Shown: positions 56,537 through 64,000 of the stretch, piece after piece
Layout of the letters: each line of letters starts with the position of its first letter
How positions within the stretch are numbered: the stretch's first letter is position 1
From: Bacillus mycoides
GTDB taxonomy: Bacteria; Bacillota; Bacilli; Bacillales; Bacillaceae_G
DNA: 64,000 bases
Direction: 5' to 3'
Assembly (NCBI RefSeq): GCF_018742245.1
Contig: NZ_CP036132.1
Location: 3,405,001 to 3,469,000, forward strand
Position numbers and translations under genes: made by a program
The notes under the pieces: generated by a model
What the model was told of the DNA's origin: nothing
What the model saw: only the letters and a program-made list of their open reading frames with translations
The model's database searches: none

Positions 56537-57754
56537 TTACTTTGTCGTATTCACATCTAAAGTTTTAAGAGATTCTTTTCCATCTCTCAAATAACTATTT
56601 ACGAGACTTAAAAGTAACTTCCCACCAACCAACATCGCACGTTCATCAAAATCAAATTGAGGATGATGATGTTGGTATATTGCTCCTATTTCTTCATTCC
56701 CCGCACCTGTAAAGAAAAATGCTCCTGGAACATGTTCTAAATAATATGCAAAATCTTCTCCACCCATAATCGGTGGTACTTCAATGACTCTGTCTCTTCC
56801 AAGATCACGTTTCGCAATCTCCATAAAATGACTCGTTTCATCTAAATGATTTATTAATATTGGATAACCCCGTTTATATTGAATATTAACTTCAGCATGA
56901 AGAGACTGACAAATCCCCTCAACAACTCGTTTAAATTCCTTCTCCATAAATTCTCTAACTTCAGGATTTAACGTCCGAATTGTCCCTGTAAATGTAGCAG
57001 TATCCGCAATAATATTATCGGCTTGCCCGGCATGGAATGTACCAACTGTTAAAACTGCTGATTGAAGTGGATCGACTTTTCTACTCACTAAAAGTTGCAA
57101 CTGATTAATAACTTGTGTTGCAACGATAATAGCATCTACAGTATGATGTGGCATACCACCGTGACCGCCTCGCCCTTGAATCTTCACTTCAAAAGTATCA
57201 GCTGCCGCCATCATTGCTCCAGCTTTCGTTCCAACAATTCCTAAAGGCATCTGAGAAGATAAATGTGTACCAAAAACAACATCTACTCCTTCTAAACAAC
57301 CATCCTCAATCATGGCAATTGCTCCGCCAGGCTCTTTCTCTTCTGCATGTTGATGAATAAGGACTATTTTTCCTGAAAGTTGGTCTCTGTTATCACTTAA
57401 TATTTTTGCAACTCCTAAAAGTGTTGCTGTATGTCCATCATGGCCACAAGCGTGCATTACACCAGGAACCTTTGATTTATATGAAACTTTCTTTTCATCT
57501 TGAATAGGTAGTGCATCAAAATCAGCACGTAGCGCCATCGTCTTCCCAGGTATTCCACCTTCAATTACGCCGATTACCCCTCTTCCCCCGACATCTGTTT
57601 TCACATCAATATGAAAACTTTTTAAAATTTCAGCTATTTTTTTCGGTGTTTCTATTTCTTGAAACGATAGCTCTGGGTATTGATGAAAATCTCTTCGCCA
57701 CGAAACCATTTGATTATATAAACTTTCCAATTCTTTATGCCATGTTTCTATCAT
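56537..57754 (-). CDS. M20-family amidohydrolase (N-acyl-amino-acid type)
   Basis: 405 residues. Metal ligands sit in MHACGHDGHTATLLG near residue 105 and HQHAEEKEPGGA near 140; the dimerisation region has GRGGHGGMPHHTVDAI. It removes acyl groups from amino acids or similar amides (YxeP/AmhX-like). The final metal site is in MGGEDFAYYLEHVPGAFFFTG. AAAGGGGAATTTCT precedes the ATG. Its 3' end is next to the tnpB relic. Confidence 0.92.
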   Translation of the reverse strand: MIETWHKELESLYNQMVSWRRDFHQYPELSFQEIETPKKIAEILKSFHIDVKTDVGGRGVIGVIEGGIPGKTMALRADFDALPIQDEKKVSYKSKVPGVMHACGHDGHTATLLGVAKILSDNRDQLSGKIVLIHQHAEEKEPGGAIAMIEDGCLEGVDVVFGTHLSSQMPLGIVGTKAGAMMAAADTFEVKIQGRGGHGGMPHHTVDAIIVATQVINQLQLLVSRKVDPLQSAVLTVGTFHAGQADNIIADTATFTGTIRTLNPEVREFMEKEFKRVVEGICQSLHAEVNIQYKRGYPILINHLDETSHFMEIAKRDLGRDRVIEVPPIMGGEDFAYYLEHVPGAFFFTGAGNEEIGAIYQHHHPQFDFDERAMLVGGKLLLSLVNSYLRDGKESLKTLDVNTTK

Positions 57755-57817
57755 AGAAATTCCCCTTTCTTTTTAACAGTTTAAATAAAAAATACATAAT
57801 ATTCTGTATTTAATCAA

Positions 57818-57850
57818 TAAAAAAAGAGAACTTTCTTTAAAAGTACTCTT
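57818..57850 (-). terminator. Terminator of the phosphoesterase gene
   Basis: AGAGTACTTT pairs with AAAGTTCTCT on the minus strand (one T-T mismatch) and is followed by TTTTTTTATTG. Confidence 0.75.
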
Positions 57851-57878
57851 AATTCTTCAAAATATTAAACGTTCTACT

Positions 57879-58772
57879 TCAGTCACTACTTTGCTTCAAT
57901 ACAAATAGTGAAAGTTCCGGTACACTCAAAAATCTAACAGGCATTCGGGTTGTCCCAATACCACGATTTACGTATAAATGTAACAGCTTACTCTTCCCTT
58001 CTAATTCATACATACCTTCAACATGACTCTCAGCTAGTTTTGTAGTAATTAAAGGACCTACAAAAGGAATTTGAACTTGTCCTCCGTGACTATGTCCTGA
58101 CATTTGAAAATCGACTGGATAACGAGATACTTTATCTACAACATCCGGCTCATGTATTAATAGCATATTGAAATCTTGTTGTCTTAAGTTTTTTAAAGTC
58201 GAGTCTATTTGTGGCTTCCCTAATAAAAAATCATCCAAACCTGATATTGTAATATACTTGCCGTTTTCCGCTTTAATTTTCTGCACTTCATTTACTAACA
58301 CAGAAAAACCAGCTTCCTCCATATACTTTTTGTAAAATAAACTACCGCCCCCACCTCTATCATGATTCCCAAACACAGCATATTTTCCTAGGGGAGCTGT
58401 AATTTTCTGCAAAATAACCTTTGCTTCTTCTCTTTCCGCACTATAGGATCCAAACTTATCTATTAAATCTCCTGTAAAAACTACTATATCTGGATGTAAT
58501 TCATTCATCTTCTCCACCAAATTTTCTAGTTGTTTCAATGTAAAATCTGGTCCTAAATGTACATCTGAGAACTGCAATATTTTTTTATTATTAAACTCTT
58601 TAGGAATTGTAGGAGCTTCTATTTCATTCCACGTAACTGTTACTAGTCTTCTTTCTATTTCAGTCGCATAGAAATACAAACTTACTGGTATCATTAATAT
58701 ACTTATGAAACTAATAATAAATATCTTTACGATTGATTTTTTTCGTTCTTTTTTTACATGATGCGTATTCAT
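57879..58772 (-). CDS. Membrane-anchored metallophosphoesterase (YkuE-like)
   Basis: 297 residues. An N-terminal membrane segment (IVKIFIISFISILMIPVSLYFY) is followed by the calcineurin-type motifs FSDVHLGPD, FTGDLID, GNHDRGG and SGHSHGGQVQIP. All five metal-binding blocks are present. It is likely displayed on the outer face, and its substrate is unknown. GAGGTGAAAAC precedes the ATG. Confidence 0.9.
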   Translation of the reverse strand: MNTHHVKKERKKSIVKIFIISFISILMIPVSLYFYATEIERRLVTVTWNEIEAPTIPKEFNNKKILQFSDVHLGPDFTLKQLENLVEKMNELHPDIVVFTGDLIDKFGSYSAEREEAKVILQKITAPLGKYAVFGNHDRGGGGSLFYKKYMEEAGFSVLVNEVQKIKAENGKYITISGLDDFLLGKPQIDSTLKNLRQQDFNMLLIHEPDVVDKVSRYPVDFQMSGHSHGGQVQIPFVGPLITTKLAESHVEGMYELEGKSKLLHLYVNRGIGTTRMPVRFLSVPELSLFVLKQSSD

Positions 58773-58968
58773 GTTTTCACCTCTAAAATCACTTTAAATC
58801 CTTATTGTTACATTAATGTGACAACATGAACAATGTTCGTTATATCCAATTTCATCCCCATTCACTTTGACAAATTTATACAGAAGTCATATCATATTTT
58901 TATCATACATAGATTCTTTAAAATGTTCCTTCTATTCATTCTATCATTTTATTGAGGAGAGATTATTC

Positions 58969-59784
58969 ATGTCTGTATTTACACCAGAAGAAATTACGGA
59001 ACTTGCTGCTAATTCTGGAAGAAAAAAAGCTCATTTATCATTGCTCCCTATGCTAATTCTCGGTTTTTTTGGTGGTGCTTTCATAGCATTAGGATATTTA
59101 CTTGATATCCATGTTATCGGAACAATGCCAAAATCTTGGGGATCATTTACTAGCTTTTTAGGTGCTGCCGTATTCCCTATCGGTCTTATACTCGTTATCC
59201 TTGCAGGCGGTGAATTAGTAACTGGCAACATGATGACCGTTTCAATGGCATGGCTTCACAAAAAAATCGACTTATTTCACTTCATACGAAATTTAGTTAT
59301 TGTTACGTTTAGCAACTTCATAGGTGCTATATTCGTCGCTTATTTTTTTGGTCATATCGTCGGCTTAACGGAGGGAGCTTTTTTAGCAAAAACAGTTTCT
59401 ATTGCACAAGCTAAACTACAAGATACACCACTGCAAGCCTTCATTTCTGCAATCGGGTGTAATTGGCTCGTTTGTTTAGCTGTTTGGCTCAGTATGGGAA
59501 GTAAAGAATTTATCGGAAAGATTGTCGGTATTTGGTTCCCTGTTATGACTTTTGTTGCGATTGGATTTCAACACGTTGTAGCCAATATGTTTGTCATCCC
59601 AGCTGCAATTTTTTCTGGTCATTTAACTTGGGTTGAATATTTTCCAAACTTCATTTTTGTTTTCTTCGGAAACTTAGTAGGGGGTATGTTATTTGTAGCA
59701 TTACCTTATTTCATATCTTATAATAAGAAACTACCTTCCAATAAAGAGCAAACTGCATTAAAGAAAAAATCTGTATCCGCTTAA
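58969..59784 (+). CDS. Formate/nitrite transporter family channel
   Basis: About 271 residues with six membrane helices in the aquaporin-like FNT plan. LAGGELVTGNMMTVSMAWLH near residue 90 and IGCNWLVCLAVWLSMG near 165 are diagnostic; the GCNWLVCLA loop helps to form the selectivity gate, and the pore histidine is in IGFQHVVANMFVIPAAI. It passes formate or nitrite. GAGGAGAG supports the ATG at 58969. Confidence 0.92.
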   Translation: MSVFTPEEITELAANSGRKKAHLSLLPMLILGFFGGAFIALGYLLDIHVIGTMPKSWGSFTSFLGAAVFPIGLILVILAGGELVTGNMMTVSMAWLHKKIDLFHFIRNLVIVTFSNFIGAIFVAYFFGHIVGLTEGAFLAKTVSIAQAKLQDTPLQAFISAIGCNWLVCLAVWLSMGSKEFIGKIVGIWFPVMTFVAIGFQHVVANMFVIPAAIFSGHLTWVEYFPNFIFVFFGNLVGGMLFVALPYFISYNKKLPSNKEQTALKKKSVSA

Positions 59785-59856
59785 ATTGAATGTCTATAAA
59801 TTGGTCCTAAAAAATATTACAAATTTCATTTTTTTTGCGAATATATGTACGTACAC

Positions 59857-59885
59857 TTGTTCTCGAATGTTTTATACGTTATAAT
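59857..59885 (+). promoter_or_regulatory. Promoter of the HU gene
   Basis: TTGTTC (59857-59862) and TATAAT (59880-59885) are 17 bases apart, 40 bases upstream of the HU start. Confidence 0.75.
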
Positions 59886-59925
59886 AACAACTTAAATAGC
59901 ATTATTTACATATGAGGTGAAAAAC

Positions 59926-60198
59926 ATGAATAAGACAGAATTAATTAAAAACGTAGCACAAAACGCTGAGATTTCTCAAAAAGAAGCTACTGTAGTTTTA
60001 CAAACTGTAGTAGAATCAATCACTAACTCTTTAGCTGCTGGCGAAAAAGTACAACTTATCGGATTCGGTACATTCGAAGTTCGTGAAAGAGCTGCTCGTA
60101 CAGGCCGTAACCCACAAACGGGTGAAGAAATGCAAATCGCAGCTTCTAAAGTACCTGCTTTTAAAGCTGGTAAAGAACTAAAAGAAGCTGTAAAATAA
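59926..60198 (+). CDS. hup: DNA-binding protein HU
   Basis: 90 residues, [21 protein letters not shown] at the N-terminus and [28 protein letters not shown] at the arm, with C-terminal [13 protein letters not shown]. It bends and packs DNA as a homodimer. AGGTGAAAAAC gives the ATG at 59926; GTG at 59917 is less likely. The codons are typical of a highly expressed gene. Confidence 0.96.
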   Translation: MNKTELIKNVAQNAEISQKEATVVLQTVVESITNSLAAGEKVQLIGFGTFEVRERAARTGRNPQTGEEMQIAASKVPAFKAGKELKEAVK

Positions 60199-60201
60199 TG
60201 A

Positions 60202-60235
60202 AAAATAGCCTTCTCATTTATGAGAAGGCTATTTT
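60202..60235. terminator. Bidirectional HU/acetyltransferase terminator
   Basis: AAAATAGCCTTCTCAT / ATGAGAAGGCTATTTT, 16 bp. It overlaps the last codons and stop of the acetyltransferase gene on the other strand. Confidence 0.9.
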
Positions 60236-60697
60236 TTTCATGACATAATTAATAAAAATCTGACCATTATGCTGCTTATTTTGTTCCTTTATGCAAATAA
60301 AACCTTTGCTTTCAAAGAAAGGTTTTGCTGTAATACTCGCCTCTGTATATATATCCCTATGCTGCAAGTTCACTGCTTCTTTTTCTAACTTCTGTAGTAT
60401 GTATGATGCTATCCTTTGTCCTTGATAATCTTTATGCGTAAATAAGCGATCTACATAATGATCATCATTATAATCCCCAAATCCCACTATCACACCTTTA
60501 TAATCAGCAACGTAACAAATATTCTTTTCTAAAGACTGTAGCCATCTCTCTCTATCTAGTCGCTCTGGGGCCCACGCCTGTAGCTGTAACTCGTTATAAT
60601 CTTTTGCATTCACCGTATGAACCGTTTCATAGAACAATTGTAATACTTGCTCTAAATCCTCTTTCTGGAATATTCTAATTTTAATATCTTTAAACAT
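60218..60697 (-). CDS. GNAT-family N-acetyltransferase
   Basis: 159 residues. The fold is clear from IRIFQKEDLEQVLQLFYETV and the acetyl-CoA loop in RLFTHKDYQGQRIASYILQKLEKEA. YTEASITAKPFFESKGF and the ICIKEQNKQ ending match YafP/YjgM-type members. The substrate is unknown. AAGGAGTTTTACAT precedes the ATG. It converges with HU. Confidence 0.88.
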   Translation of the reverse strand: MFKDIKIRIFQKEDLEQVLQLFYETVHTVNAKDYNELQLQAWAPERLDRERWLQSLEKNICYVADYKGVIVGFGDYNDDHYVDRLFTHKDYQGQRIASYILQKLEKEAVNLQHRDIYTEASITAKPFFESKGFICIKEQNKQHNGQIFINYVMKKIAFS

Positions 60698-60840
60698 ATG
60701 TAAAACTCCTTATCAAACTAACTCTTTTATTTCGGTTATCCGGATAATTATTTCGTGTTTATTTTCGAAGCAGTTTCTTCCACTATATATGATTCTACTT
60801 CTGCTCTTTCTATATTATATCGACTTTTCCTTCTAAACGA

Positions 60841-60877
60841 ACAATAAACAATACTTATACAAAGTATTGTTTATTGT
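60841..60877. repeat. Perfect 16-bp AT-rich inverted repeat downstream of copA
   Basis: ACAATAAACAATACTT-(ataca)-AAGTATTGTTTATTGT in the 218-base gap between copA and the acetyltransferase gene. On the minus strand no U-run follows, so it is not a plain terminator for copA. Confidence 0.8.
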
Positions 60878-60915
60878 AAAAAAGCATATTAAATTCGCTT
60901 TATAGCTGAAAGTGT

Positions 60916-63336
60916 TTAAGATTTCAATTTAACTCTTTGTAATCTTAATGCATTTAATACGACTGATACAGAGCTAAATGCCATTGCTGCACCTGCAACC
61001 CAAGGTGCTAAGAAACCGAGCGCCGCAATTGGAATTCCTAGGCCGTTATAAGCTAACGCCCAGAATAGATTTTGCTTAATATTTCTAATCGTCATTTTAC
61101 TCATAAAAATTGCATCAGCAATACTATTTAAATCACCACGGATTAACGTAATATCTGCCGCTTCCATCGCTACATCCGTTCCGGTTCCAATTGCCATACC
61201 GATATCCGCCGTAGCCAGTGCAGGAGCATCATTTATTCCATCTCCAACCATTGCTACTTTCTTACCTTGCGCTTGCAGTTTTTTCACTTCTTCTGCTTTT
61301 CCTTCTGGTAATACTTCTGCAATTACGTGATCAATACCAACTTGCTTAGCGATTGCCTGAGCAGTTTGTGTATTATCTCCTGTAATCATAACAACGTCTA
61401 GACCCATTTTCTTAAGTCTTGCGATAGCTGCTTTTGAAGTATCTTTTACAGTATCCGCAACAGCCACTATACCAGCATATTCTTTATTAATCGCAATAAG
61501 CATTGCTGTTTTTCCTTCTCGTTCTAGCGCTTCCATCGATTTAGAAACTTCTTCAATATCAATATCGAATTTCTTCATTAATCGACGTGTACCAATTAAT
61601 AATTGTTTCCCTTCTACAACTGATTCGATGCCGAATCCAGGAATCGCTTCAAATGTTTCTGAACTTGGGATAACAATTTTCTTTTCTTTAATTCCTTCTA
61701 CAATCGCTTCTGCAAGTGGGTGTTCAGAATTTTTTTCTGCCGCACCTACTAAACGTAGTATTTCTTCTTCATGGAATCCATCTGCTACAATTACATCTGT
61801 TAACACCGGCTTCCCATTTGTCACAGTACCTGTTTTATCTAGAATAACTGTATCTAATCGGTGGGTTGCTTCTAAATGCTCCCCGCCTTTAAATAAAATG
61901 CCATACTCAGCCGATCTTCCTGATCCAGCCATAATAGATGTAGGTGTCGCAAGACCTAATGCACACGGACAAGCGATAACAAGTACTGCTATCATTTTCT
62001 CAAGTGCTCCGCCAAAATCACCAGGTGTAACAAATAGCATCCACACTGCAAATGTGATAATAGCAATTACAACTACAACTGGTACGAAAATACCAGAAAT
62101 TTGATCAGCTACCCTTTGAATAGGAGCTTTTGAACCTTGAGCCTCTTCTACTACTTTAATAATTTGAGCTAATGCAGTATCTCTTCCTACCTTAGTTGCT
62201 TTAACTTTTAAAAATCCATTTTTATTCATTGTAGAGCCAATTACTACATCCCCAATTGTTTTATCAACTGGAATACTCTCGCCTGTTAACATCGATTCAT
62301 CTATCGCTGATTTTCCTTCTACAATTTCTCCATCTACTGGGATTTTTTCACCAGGTTTAACATAGACAACATCACCAGCTACCACTTCTTCGATTAAAAT
62401 TTTCATTTCTGTGCCGTCTCGCACAACTGTGGCAGTTTTCGCTTGTAATCCCATCAACTTTTTAATAGCTTCTGATGAACGCCCTTTTGCTTTCGCCTCA
62501 AATAATTTACCTAAAATAATTAAAGTAATAAGTACCGCGCTCGTTTCAAAATATAAATCTGTCATATGTTCTGAAGAACCAATTGATTGAATACTTAAAT
62601 AAACACTATAGAAATAAGCAGCGGACGTTCCAAGTGCCACAAGAACATCCATGTTTGCACTTTTATTGCGTAACGCTTTATAAGCACCAATATAAAACTG
62701 GCCTCCAATTATAAACTGTACTGGAGTTGCAAGAGCCAGCTGCACCCATGGATTCATAAGCATATCAGGTAAATAAATAAAAGATGTAAATGAAAAATGA
62801 CTCACCATTGCCCACAATAACGGAAATGATAAAATAAACGAAAACATAAACTTCTTCTTTTGTCGCTCAATTTCTTTTAAGCGGTGATCTGTTGATGAAT
62901 CTTGCTCATCCGATTTCACTTCTAATTTATATCCTAATTTTGTGATTGTACTCTTCATCTCATTTACACTGATTTCATTAGGGTTAAAGTCTACTGTAGC
63001 TGATTCTAAAGCGAAATTTACTGTCGCCTTGTTCACACCATCTAGTTTATTTAAACGCTTTTCCACTTTATTCGCACACGCTGCGCATGTCATTCCCGAA
63101 ACGGTAAACTCCGCTTTATCACTTACAATGCCATATCCTAACGATTCAACTTTTTCTTTAAATTCTTTCGGATTTGTTTTAGTTGGATCGTACAAAATTT
63201 TCGTTTTTTCAAGTGCAAAATTCACATTTGCATCCTGCACACCTTCTACTTTTTTAAGACCTTTTTCAATTCTATTTGCACATGCTGCACATGTCATGCC
63301 TGATATTTGGAGATTGGCCTCTTTTTGTTCATTCAT
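60916..63336 (-). CDS. copA: Copper-exporting P1B-type ATPase
   Basis: About 806 residues. Two N-terminal heavy-metal domains each have GMTCAACA (near residues 12 and 80). The membrane part has the CPC motif ([15 protein letters not shown]). The catalytic part has [12 protein letters not shown], the SEHPLAEA histidine-proline and [18 protein letters not shown]. It pumps Cu(I) out using ATP. The ATG at 63336 has GAGGTGAG upstream. It is the last gene of the copZ-copA operon. Confidence 0.97.
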   Translation of the reverse strand: MNEQKEANLQISGMTCAACANRIEKGLKKVEGVQDANVNFALEKTKILYDPTKTNPKEFKEKVESLGYGIVSDKAEFTVSGMTCAACANKVEKRLNKLDGVNKATVNFALESATVDFNPNEISVNEMKSTITKLGYKLEVKSDEQDSSTDHRLKEIERQKKKFMFSFILSFPLLWAMVSHFSFTSFIYLPDMLMNPWVQLALATPVQFIIGGQFYIGAYKALRNKSANMDVLVALGTSAAYFYSVYLSIQSIGSSEHMTDLYFETSAVLITLIILGKLFEAKAKGRSSEAIKKLMGLQAKTATVVRDGTEMKILIEEVVAGDVVYVKPGEKIPVDGEIVEGKSAIDESMLTGESIPVDKTIGDVVIGSTMNKNGFLKVKATKVGRDTALAQIIKVVEEAQGSKAPIQRVADQISGIFVPVVVVIAIITFAVWMLFVTPGDFGGALEKMIAVLVIACPCALGLATPTSIMAGSGRSAEYGILFKGGEHLEATHRLDTVILDKTGTVTNGKPVLTDVIVADGFHEEEILRLVGAAEKNSEHPLAEAIVEGIKEKKIVIPSSETFEAIPGFGIESVVEGKQLLIGTRRLMKKFDIDIEEVSKSMEALEREGKTAMLIAINKEYAGIVAVADTVKDTSKAAIARLKKMGLDVVMITGDNTQTAQAIAKQVGIDHVIAEVLPEGKAEEVKKLQAQGKKVAMVGDGINDAPALATADIGMAIGTGTDVAMEAADITLIRGDLNSIADAIFMSKMTIRNIKQNLFWALAYNGLGIPIAALGFLAPWVAGAAMAFSSVSVVLNALRLQRVKLKS

Positions 63337-63350
63337 GTCTCTCACCTCTA

Positions 63351-63370
63351 TATACCCTTATAAGGTATAA
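63351..63370 (-). promoter_or_regulatory. CsoR-like operator copy upstream of copA
   Basis: TATACCCTTATAAGGTATAA, an imperfect palindrome like the CsoR boxes, in the copZ-copA gap. It could bind CsoR or be a relic of the main site at 63692-63707. No -35/-10 pair is evident here. Confidence 0.45.
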
Positions 63371-63379
63371 TTTTTAGCA

Positions 63380-63415
63380 AAATAAATCGTACTCCATATA
63401 AAGTACGATTTATTT
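63380..63415 (-). terminator. Hairpin between copZ and copA
   Basis: AAATAAATCGTACT / AGTACGATTTATTT, 14 bp perfect stem with an eight-base loop. On the minus strand a short TTTTG follows. It could lower copA expression relative to copZ. Confidence 0.6.
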
Positions 63416-63430
63416 CCATATTAAAAATTA

Positions 63431-63637
63431 TTATTGAACGTCATAGCCTTGATCTTCAATTACAACAACGATATCTTTTAACGTTACAACTGATGAGTCG
63501 ATAGTAACTTCAACAGTTCCTTCTGCTAATTGAACTTTTACTTGCTCAACGCCGTTTAATTCTTTCACATTACTTTCAATAGAATTTACACAATGCCCAC
63601 AAGACATACCCTCAACTTTTAATGTTAACTGTTCCAT
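63431..63637 (-). CDS. copZ: Copper chaperone CopZ
   Basis: 68 residues, one heavy-metal domain with GMSCGHCVNSIESNV. It hands Cu(I) to the N-terminal domains of CopA and to CsoR. The last residues, VVIEDQGYDVQ, are typical. AAGAGGAGGATTTTAA precedes the ATG. It is the first gene of the cop operon behind the CsoR-controlled promoter. Confidence 0.97.
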   Translation of the reverse strand: MEQLTLKVEGMSCGHCVNSIESNVKELNGVEQVKVQLAEGTVEVTIDSSVVTLKDIVVVIEDQGYDVQ

Positions 63638-63683
63638 TTAAAATCCTCCTCTTGTTTCTTCATTGTTTGTTAATCACAACTAC

Positions 63684-63712
63684 ATCTTACCATACCCCCC
63701 TAAGGTAATCAA
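63684..63712 (-). promoter_or_regulatory. copZA promoter with CsoR operator in the spacer
   Basis: TTGATT (63707-63712) and TAAGAT (63684-63689) on the minus strand are 17 bases apart. The spacer holds ATACCCCCCTAAGGTA (63692-63707), a CsoR-type palindrome. Bound CsoR would block polymerase until Cu(I) is present. Confidence 0.75.
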
Positions 63713-63812
63713 TGGTTTTATATAATGATTTAAAAATTTTTCTAAAACCTTTATTTTCTCTTTATTCCACGCATCAATTTTTATACCATCTGTCCATACC
63801 CCATATATGTAT

Positions 63813-63851
63813 AAAGAAAAACCAAGCCAGTCAAATACTAGCTTGGTTTTT
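63813..63851 (-). terminator. csoR terminator
   Basis: AACCAAGCTAGT pairs with ACTGGCTTGGTT (one G-U) between AAAAA and TTTTTC, directly at the csoR stop. Confidence 0.88.
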
Positions 63852-64000
63852 ACGCTTTTGAAAAACGTTCAAAAACGGTCATTAATTCTTCAATTGCTTC
63901 GTCACCATTCCCGTTTTTAATAGCTCCTGAAACACAATGATTTGTATGATTCTTTAAGACGCCCATTCCTACTTTTTTCATCGCTGCATTGATCGCTGAA
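63850..64000 (-). CDS. csoR: Copper-sensing repressor CsoR (5' part cut by window edge)
   Basis: The visible C-terminal 49 residues include GVLKNHTNHCVSGAIKNG, with the His and Cys that bind Cu(I), and end IEELMTVFERFSKA. CsoR tetramers repress copZA and release DNA when copper binds. The gene lies just upstream of the operon it controls and has its own terminator. The start lies beyond base 64000. Confidence 0.93.
   Translation of the reverse strand, partial: SAINAAMKKVGMGVLKNHTNHCVSGAIKNGNGDEAIEELMTVFERFSKA

Noticed and set aside
56344..56568. 74-residue plus-strand frame as a gene
   Set aside because: It is within the tnpB-end relic and lacks a ribosome site; treated as part of that relic.
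61628..62104. 158-residue plus-strand frame
   Set aside because: Antisense to copA, which has full motif coverage here.
1..64000. tRNA or rRNA genes
   Set aside because: No cloverleaf with a T-arm consensus or rRNA-like segment was noticed on either strand.

Overview
This window is a low-GC Firmicute chromosome segment that fits the Bacillus cereus group. The evidence is gene content and order: glnR-glnA, ynbB-like, hflX, a SpoVK-type ATPase, hfq-miaA, a BclA-type collagen-like exosporium gene, a 3D/SH3 secreted protein of the EntD type, fruR-fruK-fruA, ctaM/yozB, and csoR-copZ-copA. No rRNA, tRNA or CRISPR array was seen.

Layout. (1) 1-676, minus strand: a cut-off HAAS/DUF1700 membrane protein and its PadR regulator. 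(2) 898-7832, minus: a complete lasso-peptide locus read as cyclase, 43-residue precursor, HPr-kinase-like enzyme, PqqD-like RRE protein, leader protease, nucleotidyltransferase and ABC exporter. A promoter lies at 8118-8146, an attenuator-like hairpin follows the precursor gene, and a terminator lies at 801-846. The precursor gene (5752-5883) is short and easily missed. Upstream is a broken second PqqD-like gene. (3) 8645-35565, minus: a roughly 27 kb exopolysaccharide operon. It starts with epsA/epsB-like kinase-system genes, then a structured intergenic region in the position of the eps-associated antitermination RNA (EAR) followed at once by a strong intrinsic terminator. After that come a 4,6-dehydratase, about ten glycosyltransferases, an EpsG-type polymerase, a pyruvyl transferase, a flippase, a GH88/105-like hydrolase, a beta-helix protein, a formyltransferase-like/beta-propeller protein, and a PglC/PglD/PglE-like trio. 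(4) 35834-48164: conserved backbone genes (glnA to the EntD-type gene), including a tyrosine-recombinase-like protein that has lost most catalytic residues and the collagen-like gene with its long repeat tract. (5) 48513-53362: fructose operon and an iron-dependent alcohol dehydrogenase. (6) 53468-54901: an IS3/IS150-family element inserted exactly in the loop of the ctaM terminator. (7) 54916-64000: ctaM, small membrane proteins, a probable IS605/tnpB right-end relic, an M20 amidohydrolase, a phosphoesterase, a formate/nitrite-type channel, HU, an acetyltransferase, and the copper operon.

How it works together. The dehydratase (32069-33895) and the PglE-, PglD- and PglC-like genes at the far end of the operon form a plausible route to a diacetamido-trideoxy sugar that primes the polymer on undecaprenyl phosphate. 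The glycosyltransferases extend it, the flippase exports it, the EpsG-like protein polymerises it, and the EpsA/EpsB pair controls length. The RNA element between epsB- and epsC-like genes is probably what lets polymerase pass the terminator behind it and the other hairpins in so long an operon. The lasso locus is a separate unit; its kinase and nucleotidyltransferase suggest a peptide modified at its C-terminal serine.

All calls come from reading the sequence by eye. Family names rest on recognised motifs, not on database searches.
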